Origin: Otis tarda
Lineage: Eukaryota; Chordata; Aves; Otidiformes; Otididae
Direction of reading: 5' to 3'
Assembly: GCA_026413225.1 (NCBI GenBank)
Contig: CM048560.1
Coordinates: forward strand, 14,030,001 to 14,094,000
Length of the DNA stretch: 64,000 nt
Shown piece after piece: positions 36,401-50,834 of the stretch. Both the position numbers and the translations under genes were made by a program. Each line of letters starts with the position of its first letter. Positions within the stretch are counted from its first letter, which is position 1. The notes beneath the pieces are model-generated. The model was not told the DNA's origin and ran no database searches. It saw only the letters and a program-made list of their open reading frames with translations.

Positions 36401-37779
36401 GGGGGCGCGCCCAGTGCGCAGGAGTGGAAGCGGCGGCGCCGGGCCGGTCGCGCAGTCGGGCCGGGAGGAAGCGGCCCGGGCTGGGGCGGGACGAGCCGGC
36501 CCGGCCCCTCAGGGGCGGCGGGCCGGTAGCTGAGGCTGCAGGCTCTCGGAGGGGCTGGCTGTCGGGCGGGGAGGTGGTGGCTGCTCACAACGCCCACGGA
36601 CGTTTTCGTGGGGGCGTTGGGCTCGTTTACGTGTCGGCAGCTCCACGTTTTCGCTGCCTCCGGGGTCGCTGAGGGAGCGGGCGGGCCGGGGCCCGCGGGG
36701 CTGGGGCTAGCGTTAGCCGCCCTGGGTGAGGCCCCGCGGGTGTGGGCTGGGGACGGCTGGTGGGGCTGGCCGGGGTCCCTGGGAGCAGCGTGTGCTGTGC
36801 CTCGGAGCCTCGTGGGGGCAAGCAGCCCTGGGCTGGCGGCCCCGGGGGCCCGAGAGCGGCCGGCAGGGATGGGCAGCCCCGGGTTTCCCCCACTCGGCGG
36901 GTCGGCCTCGTTCGTCCCGTGGGGGCCCGGGCTGCGCCCTTTGGCCGGATAGCAGGCCTGGCTTCCCGCCTCCCGTGCGCCTTGCTGGGCCGTGCTGTGC
37001 TCTCGCCTGTAGCTGGAGCCTTGCTCACTGCATCAAGATCTGGTCTGCTTTCTGGTGTTGGGGCCAGAGGTTGAATTTGGGGTCAGAGATTTGCTTCTGA
37101 GAACAAATCGACACCGCATTGCATCTGAAAAGGAGCAGAGAGAGGGACCCCAAACATGTAAAAATAGTTAAGTGCAGAGAGTAAAAGCATCAGAATTGAG
37201 AGATTTTGAAGTTGCCCATGCTGAATAGGATGCAGAGAGCAGTGCTACCAGTTGCAGGAGCCCAGGCCATGTAGAAAGCAGGCAGCTGGAGGGAGAGGAA
37301 GGCTGGCATACCCTGCGGTGGGGTTCAGCGCTGCCTTGGGTCACCAGCATCTGTGCTGAGTGCAGGGGCTCCTCTGCGGTGCTGGGCGCATCACTGAGGC
37401 CCACCTTTGCATGGTGTGGAGCAAGGCTCGTCTTCACAGGCTCCATCTGAAACATCTCGGGTCAATGGGAACTTTGTTGTTAACATAGGCTTCAGGAGTC
37501 CTGAGCAGGTACCTGAACAGGCAGATACAACATCATCTTTGTGTTCCTTGGTTCCCTCGCTGTCAAATTAGAAGAGGCAAACCTTGTAATCAGATGAAAG
37601 TATTTTGAAAAGCATTTGTTGGTGAAATGCTCCTGGCAATTGATGAGGAAATTCATTTGGTATTTCATGCTTTTCAGTGAAATCTTGAGCCACAACTCAA
37701 AAGAGAAAGAGAAAAATAAATGCTAAATAGTCACTGAACTGTGCAAAGAAAAAAAGAATATGCCTGTGTAATTAGCGAA

Positions 37780-37850
37780 TGTATGCTAAGACATTTTCAT
37801 GTTTGTTTTTTTTTTTAAAAAAAACAAACATGAAAATGTCTTAGCATACA
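37780..37850. repeat. Perfect palindrome, 34-bp arms, 3-base loop
   Basis: The arms 37780-37813 and 37817-37850 are exact reverse complements of each other, separated by TTT. The left arm starts TGTATGCTAAGACATTTTCA and ends GTTTG plus a T run; the right arm mirrors it. The identity stops at once outside the arms. It lies about 1.4 kb upstream of SNX7, outside any recognised gene or mobile element. Confidence 0.95.
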
Positions 37851-40800
37851 AAAACCAAACTAATACTCAGAGGGAACTAGGTGGGGATGCAGTGGATCTT
37901 TATACAGGAGTAGTCACACAGGTTTTGGCCAGCAGGAGAGCTTGCTGTAGCCCATTGCTCTCGCCAGCGGACCAGCCATCGGAGCGAGATGGGATGCACC
38001 TTTCCTGGGGACTCAGATGCTCCCTGATGGCAGAGCGTGCTTCAGGAAGGTACAGTAGGCATTTTCTGTAGTTTTAAAATGCCGGCTGGCCGTGGTATGA
38101 GATCCTTGGGCTTCTTTTCCTTCCGAACCCAGTGTAGGCTGTCCCTTCCCTGCTGCTGTTCTGTGTGCCCCAGCTCTGTGCCTCTGAGGAGCCTTGGGTT
38201 TCTCTGATGCGCTGCCTTCCTCACAGGCGGCTGCCGGCCTTGTACCAGGTGCTGCTCGCCTCCAGGCTCTGCGAGGTGCAGGCTGGGGTTCTTTGTGGTG
38301 CAGGTGCTTCTCATCCAGCACCAAATCTACAGCTTGTCCTGCCTCTGTCTTTTACAGTTCTTTTCCAGTGTCTTCACTGCTCCTGTATCCTCTGGTTACC
38401 CTTGGGTACCAGGTACTGATGAAATGTGAGTATCAGAATGTAAATTTCTACTCTGACTTTTATACATCAATGATAAGGCAAGCATAGCTAGTTTGTTTTC
38501 TGACTTATATAAGTGACAAATGAGTTTTGTTTGCTCTGGTTTTGCCTTTATTTCTCTGTTTCCCAGTGTCACATGTTGTGCCAGAGGCTTACAGGCTTTC
38601 TGAATAGAGTAAGTACCTACAACCCACATAATGCCTGAGTTTTTAATGTGTCTGTATTTAAATTCAGATGTTATACTTGTGAGGCAATAACAAAATAAAA
38701 GAAGACTCATCAAGGATCAGAATTCCAGACAGCACACATCAGAGATGATAAATAAAGGACAGCCAGTCAAAGAAAGTATAAAACTGATGTGCTGTAGGCT
38801 TGAATACTAAGGCTGTCATCTGGATCATACTAATTTTTCAAAGTTTTACCATTCTCTTGGGTTCTTTATTTCTGTTTGAGAGAAATCTCACAAGATGCTT
38901 TAATTGGATTTTTTCCTATTATAGGTTTTTATTAGCTCATTAATCAAGCTTAACAAGACATATTTTTAGATTCCTTGCTGGCAGTGCTTATCTTTCAATG
39001 CTTTGTATTTGAAGTACTGATCTGTGAGGAAAAGGTATTCATTGTCCTTTGCTCTAGGAAAATATGCATTACATTTAACAGTTATTTGGAGTTTTAATTG
39101 TCGCAAGGACCCATTCTAAAACAAAACAGGAGGCAGTTCTGCCATCACTTTCACCTGCCCTCCCCACCCTCTACCTTAGTTGTGCCTAATTTCTGTTGAA
39201 AGGCCCCAGGGAGTAAATGTAATTTCAGGGCACCTTCCCTCCCACGCCCAGTCCCTGTCGGATTGCCAGCACCTCTCCCCATGCAGTATTTAGCAAAAAG
39301 AGCTTTTTACAGACTCACATTTGTTGCTCGTTTTCTGCTGCAGCACCAGAGATGACTTTAAATAGTTGAATAATTGTCCTCTTCAGAGATATTGCAGGTA
39401 GCATAAATAGAGATGTGCTTACCAGAGGGGATTTACAGTTTCTCTTGTACTGGTATTTCAGAAGTGCATTGCTGTAAATCTTGGTTATTCTTCATTTCAA
39501 TATATGTATGTGCACGGCTATACCGACAGGCTCCGTGTTTTCTGAGTGCCTGGAATTTACACATTTAACCACAGATACCCTTCCCTGACCCTGTGGGGTT
39601 AGATTTTGGCAGTATGTCAGATGTTGTTATGCCATGAATATTATTGCTCCACTTATTTAAGGAAATAGCTGTTGCACAGAGATGATACTTGATAATATTT
39701 TGCTAAATAAATATTAACGTTTTGTAAAATATGGTGTTTTCTAAATACTCAACCTTTCTAGGCCTTTCTGCTCAGGAACATTGAGTGGAGTATTTGCATA
39801 TGCCCAGACTGAGCTGCAATCGCCTCCAACTTTTATTTATTCACGTAAACCCAAAAAGCTACTTTGTATTACAGAAACGTCAATATTATTCCTACTTGCA
39901 TTTTCCGTTTTTCTTTGGTAAGTGTTGATCCTAGCTAGTAATCCCTTCCAGAGTTGCTTTTTCTTGAACAAATTAAATTTACAAACACCGAAGCAGAACC
40001 AAGCTGTTCCTTCGCTCTCATGTGCAGGCTGCATGTGATCCCTTTAGGCCACAGTGCCACTTTGAATACTTAATGTTGACTTGTCGAGTTTCACCAACTG
40101 CACAGCGATAGGGACAGGATTAAATCTTGTTTTGTGTCACCGGCTCCCTAGCTAGGCTGTAGCAGGGCATGGAGGGCTCATGGTGTTTTACTCTGTTCCA
40201 CTGCTGCCGTGCAAATAATAAGCATATTAGTGAATCTGCTGACATTCGGCACCTTGACGCAGATGAGGGCATTTATCTAGGTCTGAATGCATTGTCAAGT
40301 AGCATTTTGGTCAGGGTTGTGTAGTGTGTAAGCAGAAGTCATTATGTTTACACCAAGAAGATATTTTGATGGTGAATTAAGGGCTGGCCTTCATACCATA
40401 CCATTTATTAGAGCAAGCTTTATAGTAAGCTCCATATAATGGCTCCAAATAAGGTTAACTGTTTGTGTTCCGTGCCTGAGCTGGCGAAGGAGTTGGAGCA
40501 TTAAAGCTCTTGGATAAGCTGTGAGCTGCTTAGCTTTTCGGCTGCCTGTTGTGTTTTGGTTGAAAGGTAACTGTTAAGCTCTTCTGTTATTTTTCTTGTT
40601 GATATTAGTTTAAGTTTGGAAGGTGCTTTAATTGGAATATTGTAAAATGATTTATCTGTCAGACAGTGGATATCCGCCAAGCTTATTTTTTTCAGAGACT
40701 ATCAGACTGTCTTTGCTTCTGACTGCCCAAAGGAAATTACAATGTAGTGTACTCATAATCATGTTATCTCTTTTATAGCTGCAGATCATTTTTATGACAC

Positions 40801-42083
40801 TGTAGATGTACAAAGCCCTGATCGATATCTAAAGACTTGCTATCCTTTTAAGTTATGTGACTCTGCCAAATTTTAGACGTGAAAATATTCCAGATGAAGC
40901 GTTATTGGGTTTTATAATTTTTACAATATCTAAAAACAGTTGCCAAGCTTCATTGGATATGAAATCATTGATTTTTAATACTTTGCACTGTTGTCGGATA
41001 GAGTCCATCTGTTCTAATCTAGCATTGCCTCTTCCGGTGAAGGAATGGTTTCATGTTTCCAAATAATTGCTGCTGTTCTTGTTTTTTGATGAATAGTATA
41101 TTTAGCACTGTGTACTTCATGGCATGAAATATTAGAGTATCTCCTAGTCCAAAAGTATGCAATGGATATATTAATATTTAACATAGCTTTAAATGTTTAT
41201 GGACTTAATTTGATGTATGAATCTGAGTTCTTTCTATTTATAATTTTCCTAACACCCAGTTTGAGAACTCTGAACTTTCAGTAAAAGGAAACAGGTAATA
41301 CTAGACCTCAGTTAACCTGTTTATCCATGACCAGATGTGGTCTTGATTGTTAAATAACTGGAAAGAAATGACAGTGACTGATATGAATGTTACTTATTTA
41401 CAGATGTCTGTTTATAACCCATTTAAATCAAAGAATTCTGTATTTCAGCTGTTGCAGTGTAATGAACAGGCTCTGAAAATACTGTGCAAATCTGATCAGT
41501 GTCTGACCTCTTAGGTGCAGGGCTTGCCACTGTCTCAAGGATTATTAGCCTTTACAGAATTGCTTTATAAGGATTTAGCAATCTTTTATTGTTCTCACAT
41601 GCTTTCAGTGACCCTAAAAACTTTACCAAAGGGAGTTGGCAGGTAGATGAGCCTACTTAAACCAATCTAGGAGGCACATTGTGGTTGAATTAACCCTCCA
41701 TACTCATGATGTTTTAATAGATTTATTTTTTTTTTTAGACAGAAGCTTTTTGTGCCTCTTGTTCTAGTTTATTACTACCAGGATGACTGTTAAGAAAGTT
41801 TTGATATGAAAGTTTTTTAGTCCTCAAATTCACGCCTGAACTAATGACGTGGGATCTAATTAACACTTTAATACTTACTGATAGAAAATGATATGTATAT
41901 AGTAATTCATAAAACACATAGAAAATTCCTTGTACAGCTACACTGACACAGAATCTCTCACTTTTATCTTGTGTCCCTGAGCTCTTCTCTTCCATAAAAC
42001 TCTATACAATACTCATTGTAAAGGACAGTGGTTCAAGGTCATTCTTGCTAAAATCTCCTTTTTGTTCCACAGAGATCAGAAAA

Positions 42084-42139
42084 TGTTAAAAAAAAAAAAA
42101 AAACAACCAACCAAACAAAAAAACCAAAACCAAACCCCA
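42084..42139 (+). repeat. A-rich / (AAAC)n-like low-complexity tract
   Basis: A run of about 16 A is followed by irregular aacc/aaac units (caaccaaccaaac...ccaaaacc). No element body could be recognised upstream, so it is labelled low complexity. Confidence 0.75.
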
Positions 42140-45100
42140 TCATCAACATAATGCAGAAATAAAAGTATGGTCATGGATAGTAGATTATGACCCAGAGGAA
42201 AGAGTGTGAACAATGCAGCTGCAGAAAGGAATTTTAAGTGATGTATGTGAAACTGCCAAAATGAGAATTGCAGCCGAAGGAAGCAAGCCAGCAGTCTAAC
42301 TGCAATCAATATCCAGGTTAAGTAAACAATTACAGTCTGCTGGATTTGGAATGAAATCCACACAGCCTGACAGGGTAACTGCAGCATCTTCAGGTGTAAA
42401 TTCTGAATTCACTTCCTGGATGGCTTTCTTGCCGTTTACATAGAGTGTAACTCAATTTTTATTATTTTTTTTCTTCAACTTAACAGGCAAAGGCTGCTCT
42501 CAGCTTATGAAGAGACATTGCTAAGTCCTTGCAAACATATGATGGATGCCAGTTAATAGTGGAGGCTGTTTTAAAAATCTGGAAACTGGTGAGGTTCAGA
42601 AGTGACCAAAAGAGCAATGTACATTATCAGACAGGGGAGCAGGCTTATGAATAAGTAAAAAATACAAACGAGTAATGTTAGGGTTCTGTGTGAACACTGG
42701 GCTTGCCCATCATAGAATACATCAATCCTAAAATGGACAGCTATGTTTCCAACATTTTAGGATAGTTTTCTTATAAAATATTAAAATATACAAAAGACCT
42801 TTTGTGAAAACTTGGCAGTTCATCTGACAGAAGATACTACTCATTGCAATATTTGCTATGAAGTTGCTAAATAGCTCAAAACAGTTTCAATACCATTAAA
42901 AGAGATGGCTAACCTCCCAAAAGAGCTTGGATAGATTTATAGATGAAACAATTATTTTTTACATGTTGGCTTGGTCTCTTACCCCTTACTTAAGCAAAAC
43001 TTGAGAAACCTCAGAGTTTTCCTGGGAGTGTACATACATATGAAACAGGGAGTATAGTAGACAGCTGATCTACCTCTATCCCCTTATTTTATATTTAACC
43101 CTTCCAAAATAGCTTTGTGCTTAAAAATACCAGTTGCTTCTAGTGGACACTGAAGTGCCAGAGTGTATTTGTTTCCCTGTGCTCAGAACAGGTGAAACAC
43201 AAGGAACCCACTACTGCCTGTTCTCTCACCACTGCCTGTCTTGCTTAGGATTAGCTAAGGCATGTGGGAGGTGGGAATGCTATACAGTGAACATGTGAGT
43301 GAGGTGTGCCACAAGTGCACAGGAGAGTAGACTTCATTAATTTTGTAGCCCCAAGAATATATTTTTTTCATTTCATTTCTTCATGACATGTCTCTGCGTT
43401 TTTGCACTATGCAACTTTAGAGACTTTGTCTCCAAACTGAGAAGTATTTTTCTCCAAATACTGAGAAGAACCATCGCCAAATTCTGGAAAATAATAGCTG
43501 AGGAAACAATTTAAATTTCAAGACTTTATGCCAAGACACAGAGCAGCTTTGGGCAGTATGGTCAGACTGCAGCTGCAAGAGCTGTAGATGAGATGGGGAA
43601 GGAAGTATTCCAACAGATGTGATTTGCAGTAGTGGCATGAGCAGTCATATGCTTCCTGCAGTTTTCTCTTATTTAATAACTATCAGCAGTTTTCTTTTGG
43701 GCGGTGAGAAAATTAGAAAGACCAGATTTGTCTGTGTCTTAGAGGGGAAACAATGGGATTAATTAGATATCTCTTTTATTCAACTGATTTTGCACTTAGA
43801 GATGATGTGGTAGCAGAGCACTTGAGACGTGACCCAGTGGTTTTGCCAGAGGACCTGTGTTTAAAATGAGGTTTGTAGATGGACTACTGCATTGAAATAC
43901 TGTATTCTGGTGAGTTGCAGTGAGCTCTGTAGTTAGCACTTGTTTTCCACCGAGAGGAAGAGAAAAGTTTTTAGGCGAGATGGAACTGCAGGGAAGAGTA
44001 GGTGTACCTCCCCAGCTCCTAGGAATTAAATCTCTGTCATATTAGATGAAAGCTCAACTACATGAAAGTTCTCTTCTTTATTCATCTTTCTGATAAGCGA
44101 TTGCTAGAAGGATGCTATACACTTAAGAAAATGAAAGGAATAGGGAAGAATTTGAGAGGTGTGTAATACAAGATTTACACAGAACCTACTCTGTACTGTG
44201 AAAAAGTTTGGAAATCGTAGAGGTCAGTTCTTTCTACTTCAAGTGTATAACTGTGCTTTCCTTATCTGTGAAGCAAAGCTGCATGCTGTTTTTGGCTTTA
44301 CTGAACTTTTGAAGCCTTAACAGAATAATATGCTTTTTTTCTATGTCATATCACTTAAGACAGCAAATGACTATCTACTGGATTGCAGTTTTCAGCCTGT
44401 GGCCATGTATGCTGCAGTAGTTGATTAAATGTTCCGTAAGAATTCCTTTTTAAATTGATTTAATGATTTATACTACCAAATTGTTCACATTTCTAAGTTG
44501 TATATGAAACTAATGAAACAGGCTAGAATTTTAGACTGATGACCTTTCTTGTTCTTATGCAAAATACAGGAGGAAAACAGACATTTATTAGACACAGCAA
44601 TGAACAGGGAACTGCTGGTGGAAAGGGTTAATTTGCCATATATGACATCACTGGGAGCACCTTTGGGTTTGGTCAAGAGGAAACTCCAGTTTAACCATTC
44701 TAGCATCTCTTAGAGTGCCTCTTAGCTGGGCAAGCTCTTCGGACTGGGCAAGCTCTGCCGGACTCAGTAGCTGTGTGTAGGGGAAAGGGTCACGGTGGTA
44801 AACTCAACTGGTTTTGAATCAGCTGGGAATTACTTCAGGTCTGTAGCAGGCTGGAATACTTTAGGAGTGCCTTCATGTCAATTTGCATCTCTGTGTTTCA
44901 GAAGGCCATTTAAGCTGCCAGGAGGAAAGACAAAAGATGTGGGAGACTTTGATTTGCTTCTCACTCTGCCAAAAGTATCTAATTCCCAATAAACTGTATG
45001 TTTTCTGTCTGAAGCCCTATGCTGATGAGGCAGCACAAGTATCTTTGATGTAATGCTGGAGAGCAAGAAGGCCATTCTTATCTTCAGCTATCCTGTCTGC

Positions 45101-48100
45101 TTGATACTGGGTAGATTGGAGCAAATCTCCTTGGGTATGTATGTGCCTTTTTAGTGCTTCAAGAGCATTTCCCAAGAAGATTCATGATTCCTGTGCTCTA
45201 GGAGAACCAATGCAAATTACTCACAGGGCAACAGAGAAATTTGCCTAAGTTTCCCATGAAAATGTGCTGCTGGTGTATGGATGGCTTTTAACTTTATCTT
45301 TAATTTTACATGCACACCTGAACACAAATACATGCCTGATAGGAGTGAGGAAAGGAGATGAAACAATAAAAGCAAACATGGTAGCCATGAACTTAAACCC
45401 AGATGAAAAAATGTCTGAATAATTTTCTGGTTATGCGACATGTTTAAAAATATGATCTAGTTAATAAAGCATTTTTTCTCATTGTTATTTTTATAGTACA
45501 AAAAAAGCAAGTAATGTACAGATCAGTACAGGAGCTGAAGGAATGAGTCTCCAGTAGAAGTATGGCCTGAAATGCTGATGGTTTTAAAACAAAATTATGC
45601 CCATTTACAAATGAATCAGTCAATTTTTAGGTAACCAAAATGCAGAGTGGAATGGATACAAATCATCTCACGATTGATCAAAAGGTAAATAATGATATGT
45701 ACTGCTGCATACTGAGGAAGCTGAAGATAAGGAAATAGCATTGGTAATCTGCCTCTGGGGACTGAGATTGGTGTAATTGGTAAAATGAGTCTGAAAATAA
45801 GAAATGAGGGGTAAGGCTGAGAGATTTTTGGACTACCCAACCTACCTCCTGTAAACAGGAAAAGTGAATTCAAGTGTCTTCCAATGATGATGGAGTTAGC
45901 AGCGAGCAGAAACATGGGCAGCAAGAAGAGTAAATAATGATATGGGTAACAACAGTCAGGCCAGTCTGGTCCAGCTTCAGCAGCATGAGGGATGGATTCT
46001 TTGCTGGGGCTCATTCTGCCAGCCCTGCACCGAGGGATGCACCCCTGAGGGAGATGTGTTGTGCCACGGCTGCCTGCCTCTCCTCTGCGGTGGGGCGGGG
46101 GTGGCCGTTTGTACAGCTGGGGGGAAATGGTTGGATGCTTGGCAAGGGAAGTGCAGCTGACCCTGGTGCAGGGGAAAAGCAAAAGGCCAGAGCTGTTCTT
46201 CAGGATTATAGTCAGGTGCCATAACAGGCAGAAGGATTTTGATTATTCTGGGTAAAAATTGATGGTCAGGAAAGAATAATTAAAATGTTTATATGCAAAT
46301 ACAATGAGCTGGACCAGCAAAATGTGGGATGTTAGAAGGATTACAATAAGGTAGTGGAAAAAAAGGTGTGGAACAGGGTGTGGTAATAAAAAAGATAAAA
46401 TTGCACATTAATTTATGAGATAGATTAAAGAAAGTGGTAACACTGGTGTACCTATGCTGTTTGAATGAAAAGCGATTAAAAATCAAGGAACAATAGTTAC
46501 AAAATTAATAGAATTTTTCTAAGTCTGTAGGATTTTGTAGGATTGGATTTGGTTACTAAAAGGGATCTTTTTAAAGCATTTTGTGTTTTAACATTTTGTG
46601 TGTGGTTAAAGCTTTAAGTACTACCAGGAGTTGTGACCATATGGTTGGGCAGCCCCACATATGGGAGCATTTAACTTCTTCAGTGTAGCTTGGAGAGCAA
46701 ATGCTGATAGTGCTGGTTATTTCTGCTGGTAATTACTGACAGTTTTTTCACTTCATTGTTAAGAGGCCAACTTTAAGGTTTCATTTAAGCAATGAAGATA
46801 TTCTAGATGAGCTGATTGAGGAATGTGTGATGTGTGATTCAGATAAAATTAATGACAAGATTAAAACAAATAGGGCTGTAACTGAGGGTTTCAAAGCTCA
46901 GTACTTTATGGATGTGAATGATTTAACCAATCTACCGAAGAAGTTCAGAAACTCAAATGTGGAAGAGCTCTGTAACTTTCTTAGTCAAAAGTTTGAAAGC
47001 TGTCTGGAATTAATATCCAGAACAAAGAAGGAAACATTGTAGAAATAATCTAACTGGATGAATAGCCACATAATTAAAAATAAATGAACAGAATGAAAAA
47101 AGATTGCAGAAAGGACTAACAGGCAAAGAAATCTATGCAAAAGAGGTAAAGAAGCGTAGGAATGAGGTGAATTGAACAAAAGTAAAGCAAAGCTGGACCT
47201 TGCACTAGGTATTAGACATGATAAAATTACTCAGCTTTAAGTAAGCAGTTTCAGAAACAAACTGGTAGGAAGAACGTGGGGTCACCGTTTAGGTATGAAC
47301 CTAAAAATAAGAAAATGCTTTGTTCTGTCTTCATTAGAAATGATAATACTGACTGTGGTGGAAAATGGAGGTTGCCTAACAGAAATGAATCCACAGGCTT
47401 TAAAATAAAAATCATTGCAACTAGGATACAAGCAGAACACAAATAGCCTGATGTAGTGAAGGATGGTGATCAACAGTTTCTTGACCAGAAAGAGGAAGGG
47501 ACTGGCTCATGAACTCTCGTATCTGGTACCGTATGACAGCAAATACATGCTGATTAGGGAGAAGGAAAAATGATCTAGGTGGTTATGGGTGCATGCGTTA
47601 GTCCAACCTTGAGGTGTTATGAGACATTTTTAAGGGAATCCTTCATGTACCTGCAAAATGCTTGGCTGATACTTTGCTTTGGTTCTAAGCATTTGACCAT
47701 CGCAGAATTGCTGGTGTTAGCAGCGTGCTGTGGGCAGTGTGCACTTGCTTACTCTCATCAGGGACCAGGCATTCTTAGGGGCATTACTCCCCAGTTTACC
47801 ACACATGCAGGCTGAAACACTTCTCCTGAACGAATGATACCTTTAGGTTGTATTTGACATCTTTTTTTTTTCAAAAGTCAGTCTAGCATTTCTCCTTAGT
47901 TCCATGCTTGTAACTTAATTTGGATACATAATGGGCAGATCAAGATTTGCCTAAACATGGATTTAAGTTAGGGGCTGCAACTTTCTCATGCAAAGTACCC
48001 AAACTTACTAAAGGTGCAGAACACAGATTGTGGAGTTTTTGTGAAACTCTTCTCCAGCGGACTTAGGAACACAGCTAACTCTGAAATGGTGTTAACTCTC

Positions 48101-50834
48101 TTGGGGATGAGAGAGAGAGATTGTAGAGAACGTGCTTGAGTCTACAAAGATTTTTCCCATAAGAATCAAGTCCACTAGATAAATTTCAGGTTTTGTCCTG
48201 GAAGGTAAGTGCTTTAGACCTCTTACTAGCACTACAAGTAAATTAAGTTGTAAATTGCAATCTGTTTTGAAAAATTAAATTTAGTTCTAAATTCTGTTTA
48301 AGCAATGATGTTGTGAATGAGGTGAAAATCACAACAGACCTTTCCCGATAGGTTCCCTAATAAAGGAATTTCCTTCTTGACCAGCAGAACAGCCTGACAA
48401 AAAGCATCCCAAGTACCATATTTTCTTTACTACATCTCCAGGAACTGCAAGGAAAACAGACTCAAACCAAATATCAGAGAGCACATCACTTACATTTTGT
48501 GACCTGTGCTGCTCCCCACCCTTTGGAACTGTCCGTTGGACTGAGGTTTGAGCAGTTCTTCCCAGAACTGAGATCAGGAGGTGTTGGGAATTTTTACAGC
48601 ACAGATCATTTTAGTATTAAAATTAGTGCTTAGAGTGCTTTTACTGTTAAAAATAGTGCTGGAAGAGGCCTGTGCAATGAATAATAAGTTTAGGCAATGC
48701 TAATAAATTAAAAATAAGACATGGATTTAGAAGTGGCTAAGAGGAGCTTATTTAATCTTTAAGTTTTCTGAAAATTAAATATCAAATTTATTGGTAATGC
48801 CTGGCATCCTTTGTAGGAATGTAGTTCAGGTATACTCATCAAAGAGCTCATATCATTAGAGGGGTGATTGTGTCATCTCTGGTAGAATTATTCCACACCA
48901 TTGGTATTTCTTGGCAGACTGACATGTTTTCACTTGACATTGCTGTAACCCCTGGGAAAGAAAGCAAGTCCTACCTTTCTGTGAATAATTCATTAGCGAG
49001 CCATCACACTGAAGTACTCCCTTTTGAGGGAGGGGGGGAGGGATACCAAACCTACTTACTTTATTTTTTTTAAATACTTTTTTTTTTTTAATGCTACCCT
49101 GTAGTCTTACCACTTCATAAGCATTCATCCATAGCAAGCTTCTCTCCCAGAAAAGAACTCTCAGCTCTGATCTTTTGGTCTGTGAATTAATCCAAGTTAT
49201 TTTTCCGTAGGGTTCTGGAGCAGAGTAGTGGAAAGCTGCTGATGAATTGTAGCCTTTCTGAGAACATTGGGTTGTCTGGAACTGGACAAAAATGCTGGTA
49301 AATCAAACTTTCAGAGATCTAGCCAAGAAGCATGGCTGGCTGTTTAGTAAAATGTGATAATATTTTCTAATGACCAGGTAGGGTAACATTGTTAGCAGTG
49401 AGCATGCAGACCACACATTAAACACCTGGCAGAACAGGATTCTCCAAACCCCTCTTTCTGGGAAATGTGGTCTTTCACATTTGATCAGAGAACGAAGGGT
49501 TCAGCATTCACAGGCATCTTTAAAGCAGTGGTGAAAATGGTTACACTGAGTTGCTTTATCTTGATTTTGAAGTATAAAAAGTCTGTTTCTTCCATTTAGC
49601 TGGATAAACATTCCTACTGCTAGTAGTGAGTTTAAGAAGCATAAATTGAAACAGAAGACCCTGTATGGCATATTTTTCTTGTTTTAGGTAAGCCTTTTCG
49701 TAGGTGTCCTGTTTGAAGGCTCCTCCACTGACTTTTTTTTTTTTTCCTAATATTGTATCCATAGCAGGTGTTCACTTTATTCTTTACTTTTTCACTTCTA
49801 GTATGTATTTTTTCATGTCTGCTAGAAAAGCTTGGCTATCAGTTTAAAGCATGTTCTTGATAACAGGCAGGCAAGGGCTGGATGAGCTGTTCTTTTATTC
49901 TTATGTGCAATATCTTGGGTATTCGAAGGGCTCTTTAGTGATCCCTTCCTCTAAGAAGCTCAAATAATTCCTGGTATTTTATTAATCTGTCAGAGCAGGG
50001 GTTGCTTCTGAATTTATCTTGGTATTTCTGTCTGAAACAGCTGTGCAGCCTATGCTTCAAATTGCCAGCATTAAATCAACATAGTTTTCCTCCTCATTCT
50101 TCATCAATTTGTCATATAGATAAGCCTGCTACCTGCACTAGCAGTCTTTCATTATCCACTGTTCTTGCTGGTTTCTTCCATATACTTCCATCAACACCCA
50201 CAAAGGCTTTTTACCCTCAGATATATTCTATCTCTTTCTCTTTAGGTTTTTTAACTCTGCTGCTTAAGACGATGTCTGCAGATAGCTAATGACTTTAAAA
50301 ATTGAGCATGTCGTATGACTTATTTTGCCAGTGACATAGCTAGGTGGTTTAGACTTTAATCTCTTGAGATCACATAAAGGAAATGTAAAAAAAAAAAAGT
50401 TGGATAAAAAGAAAAAAATGCATCTTGATGATTTTTGTTATTTATGGAAACTCTAGCATCCAGATTTCTTTTCTAGTTACTCAAACTGTACATGCTGAAA
50501 ATGTACACATTTGAGGAATGTAGATGTATACACCATACTCTCCATTATGCACTTTATAGAACGTGTCCTTTGAGGTCAGATTTTTACCCCATGAGATTTA
50601 ATAATCATTCAGATTGGTTTTCTTCATATATTTGCTTGTCCTTAAATGTGCTTCTGTGATGTGTATATGTAAGCTCCGTAACGAAGATGTTCTTATCTGC
50701 ATTGTGAAAGACTAAAACATTTCCAGTGCCAGTATTATAATGAATGCTGTATTTAAAATATCATGCCTAATTTTATTACGTGCTGTATCGGCAGCAGAGT
50801 GTTATAGTCTGTCCTGATACTTCACTGAACAAAT

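Larger units (their letters stand above)
35800..37010. promoter_or_regulatory. CpG island at the SNX7 5' end
   Basis: A sharp jump from AT-rich sequence to dense CpG and very high GC covers about 1.2 kb. It contains SNX7 exon 1, the start of intron 1 and the region upstream. CpG-island promoters usually give several start sites, so no single start is called. The many long ORFs here on both strands follow from the lack of AT-rich stop codons. Confidence 0.85.

Noticed and set aside
45616-46182. Minus-strand ORF of 188 codons
   Set aside because: It shows no family motif, has mixed base composition along its length and competes with four other ORFs in the same segment. It is treated as chance.
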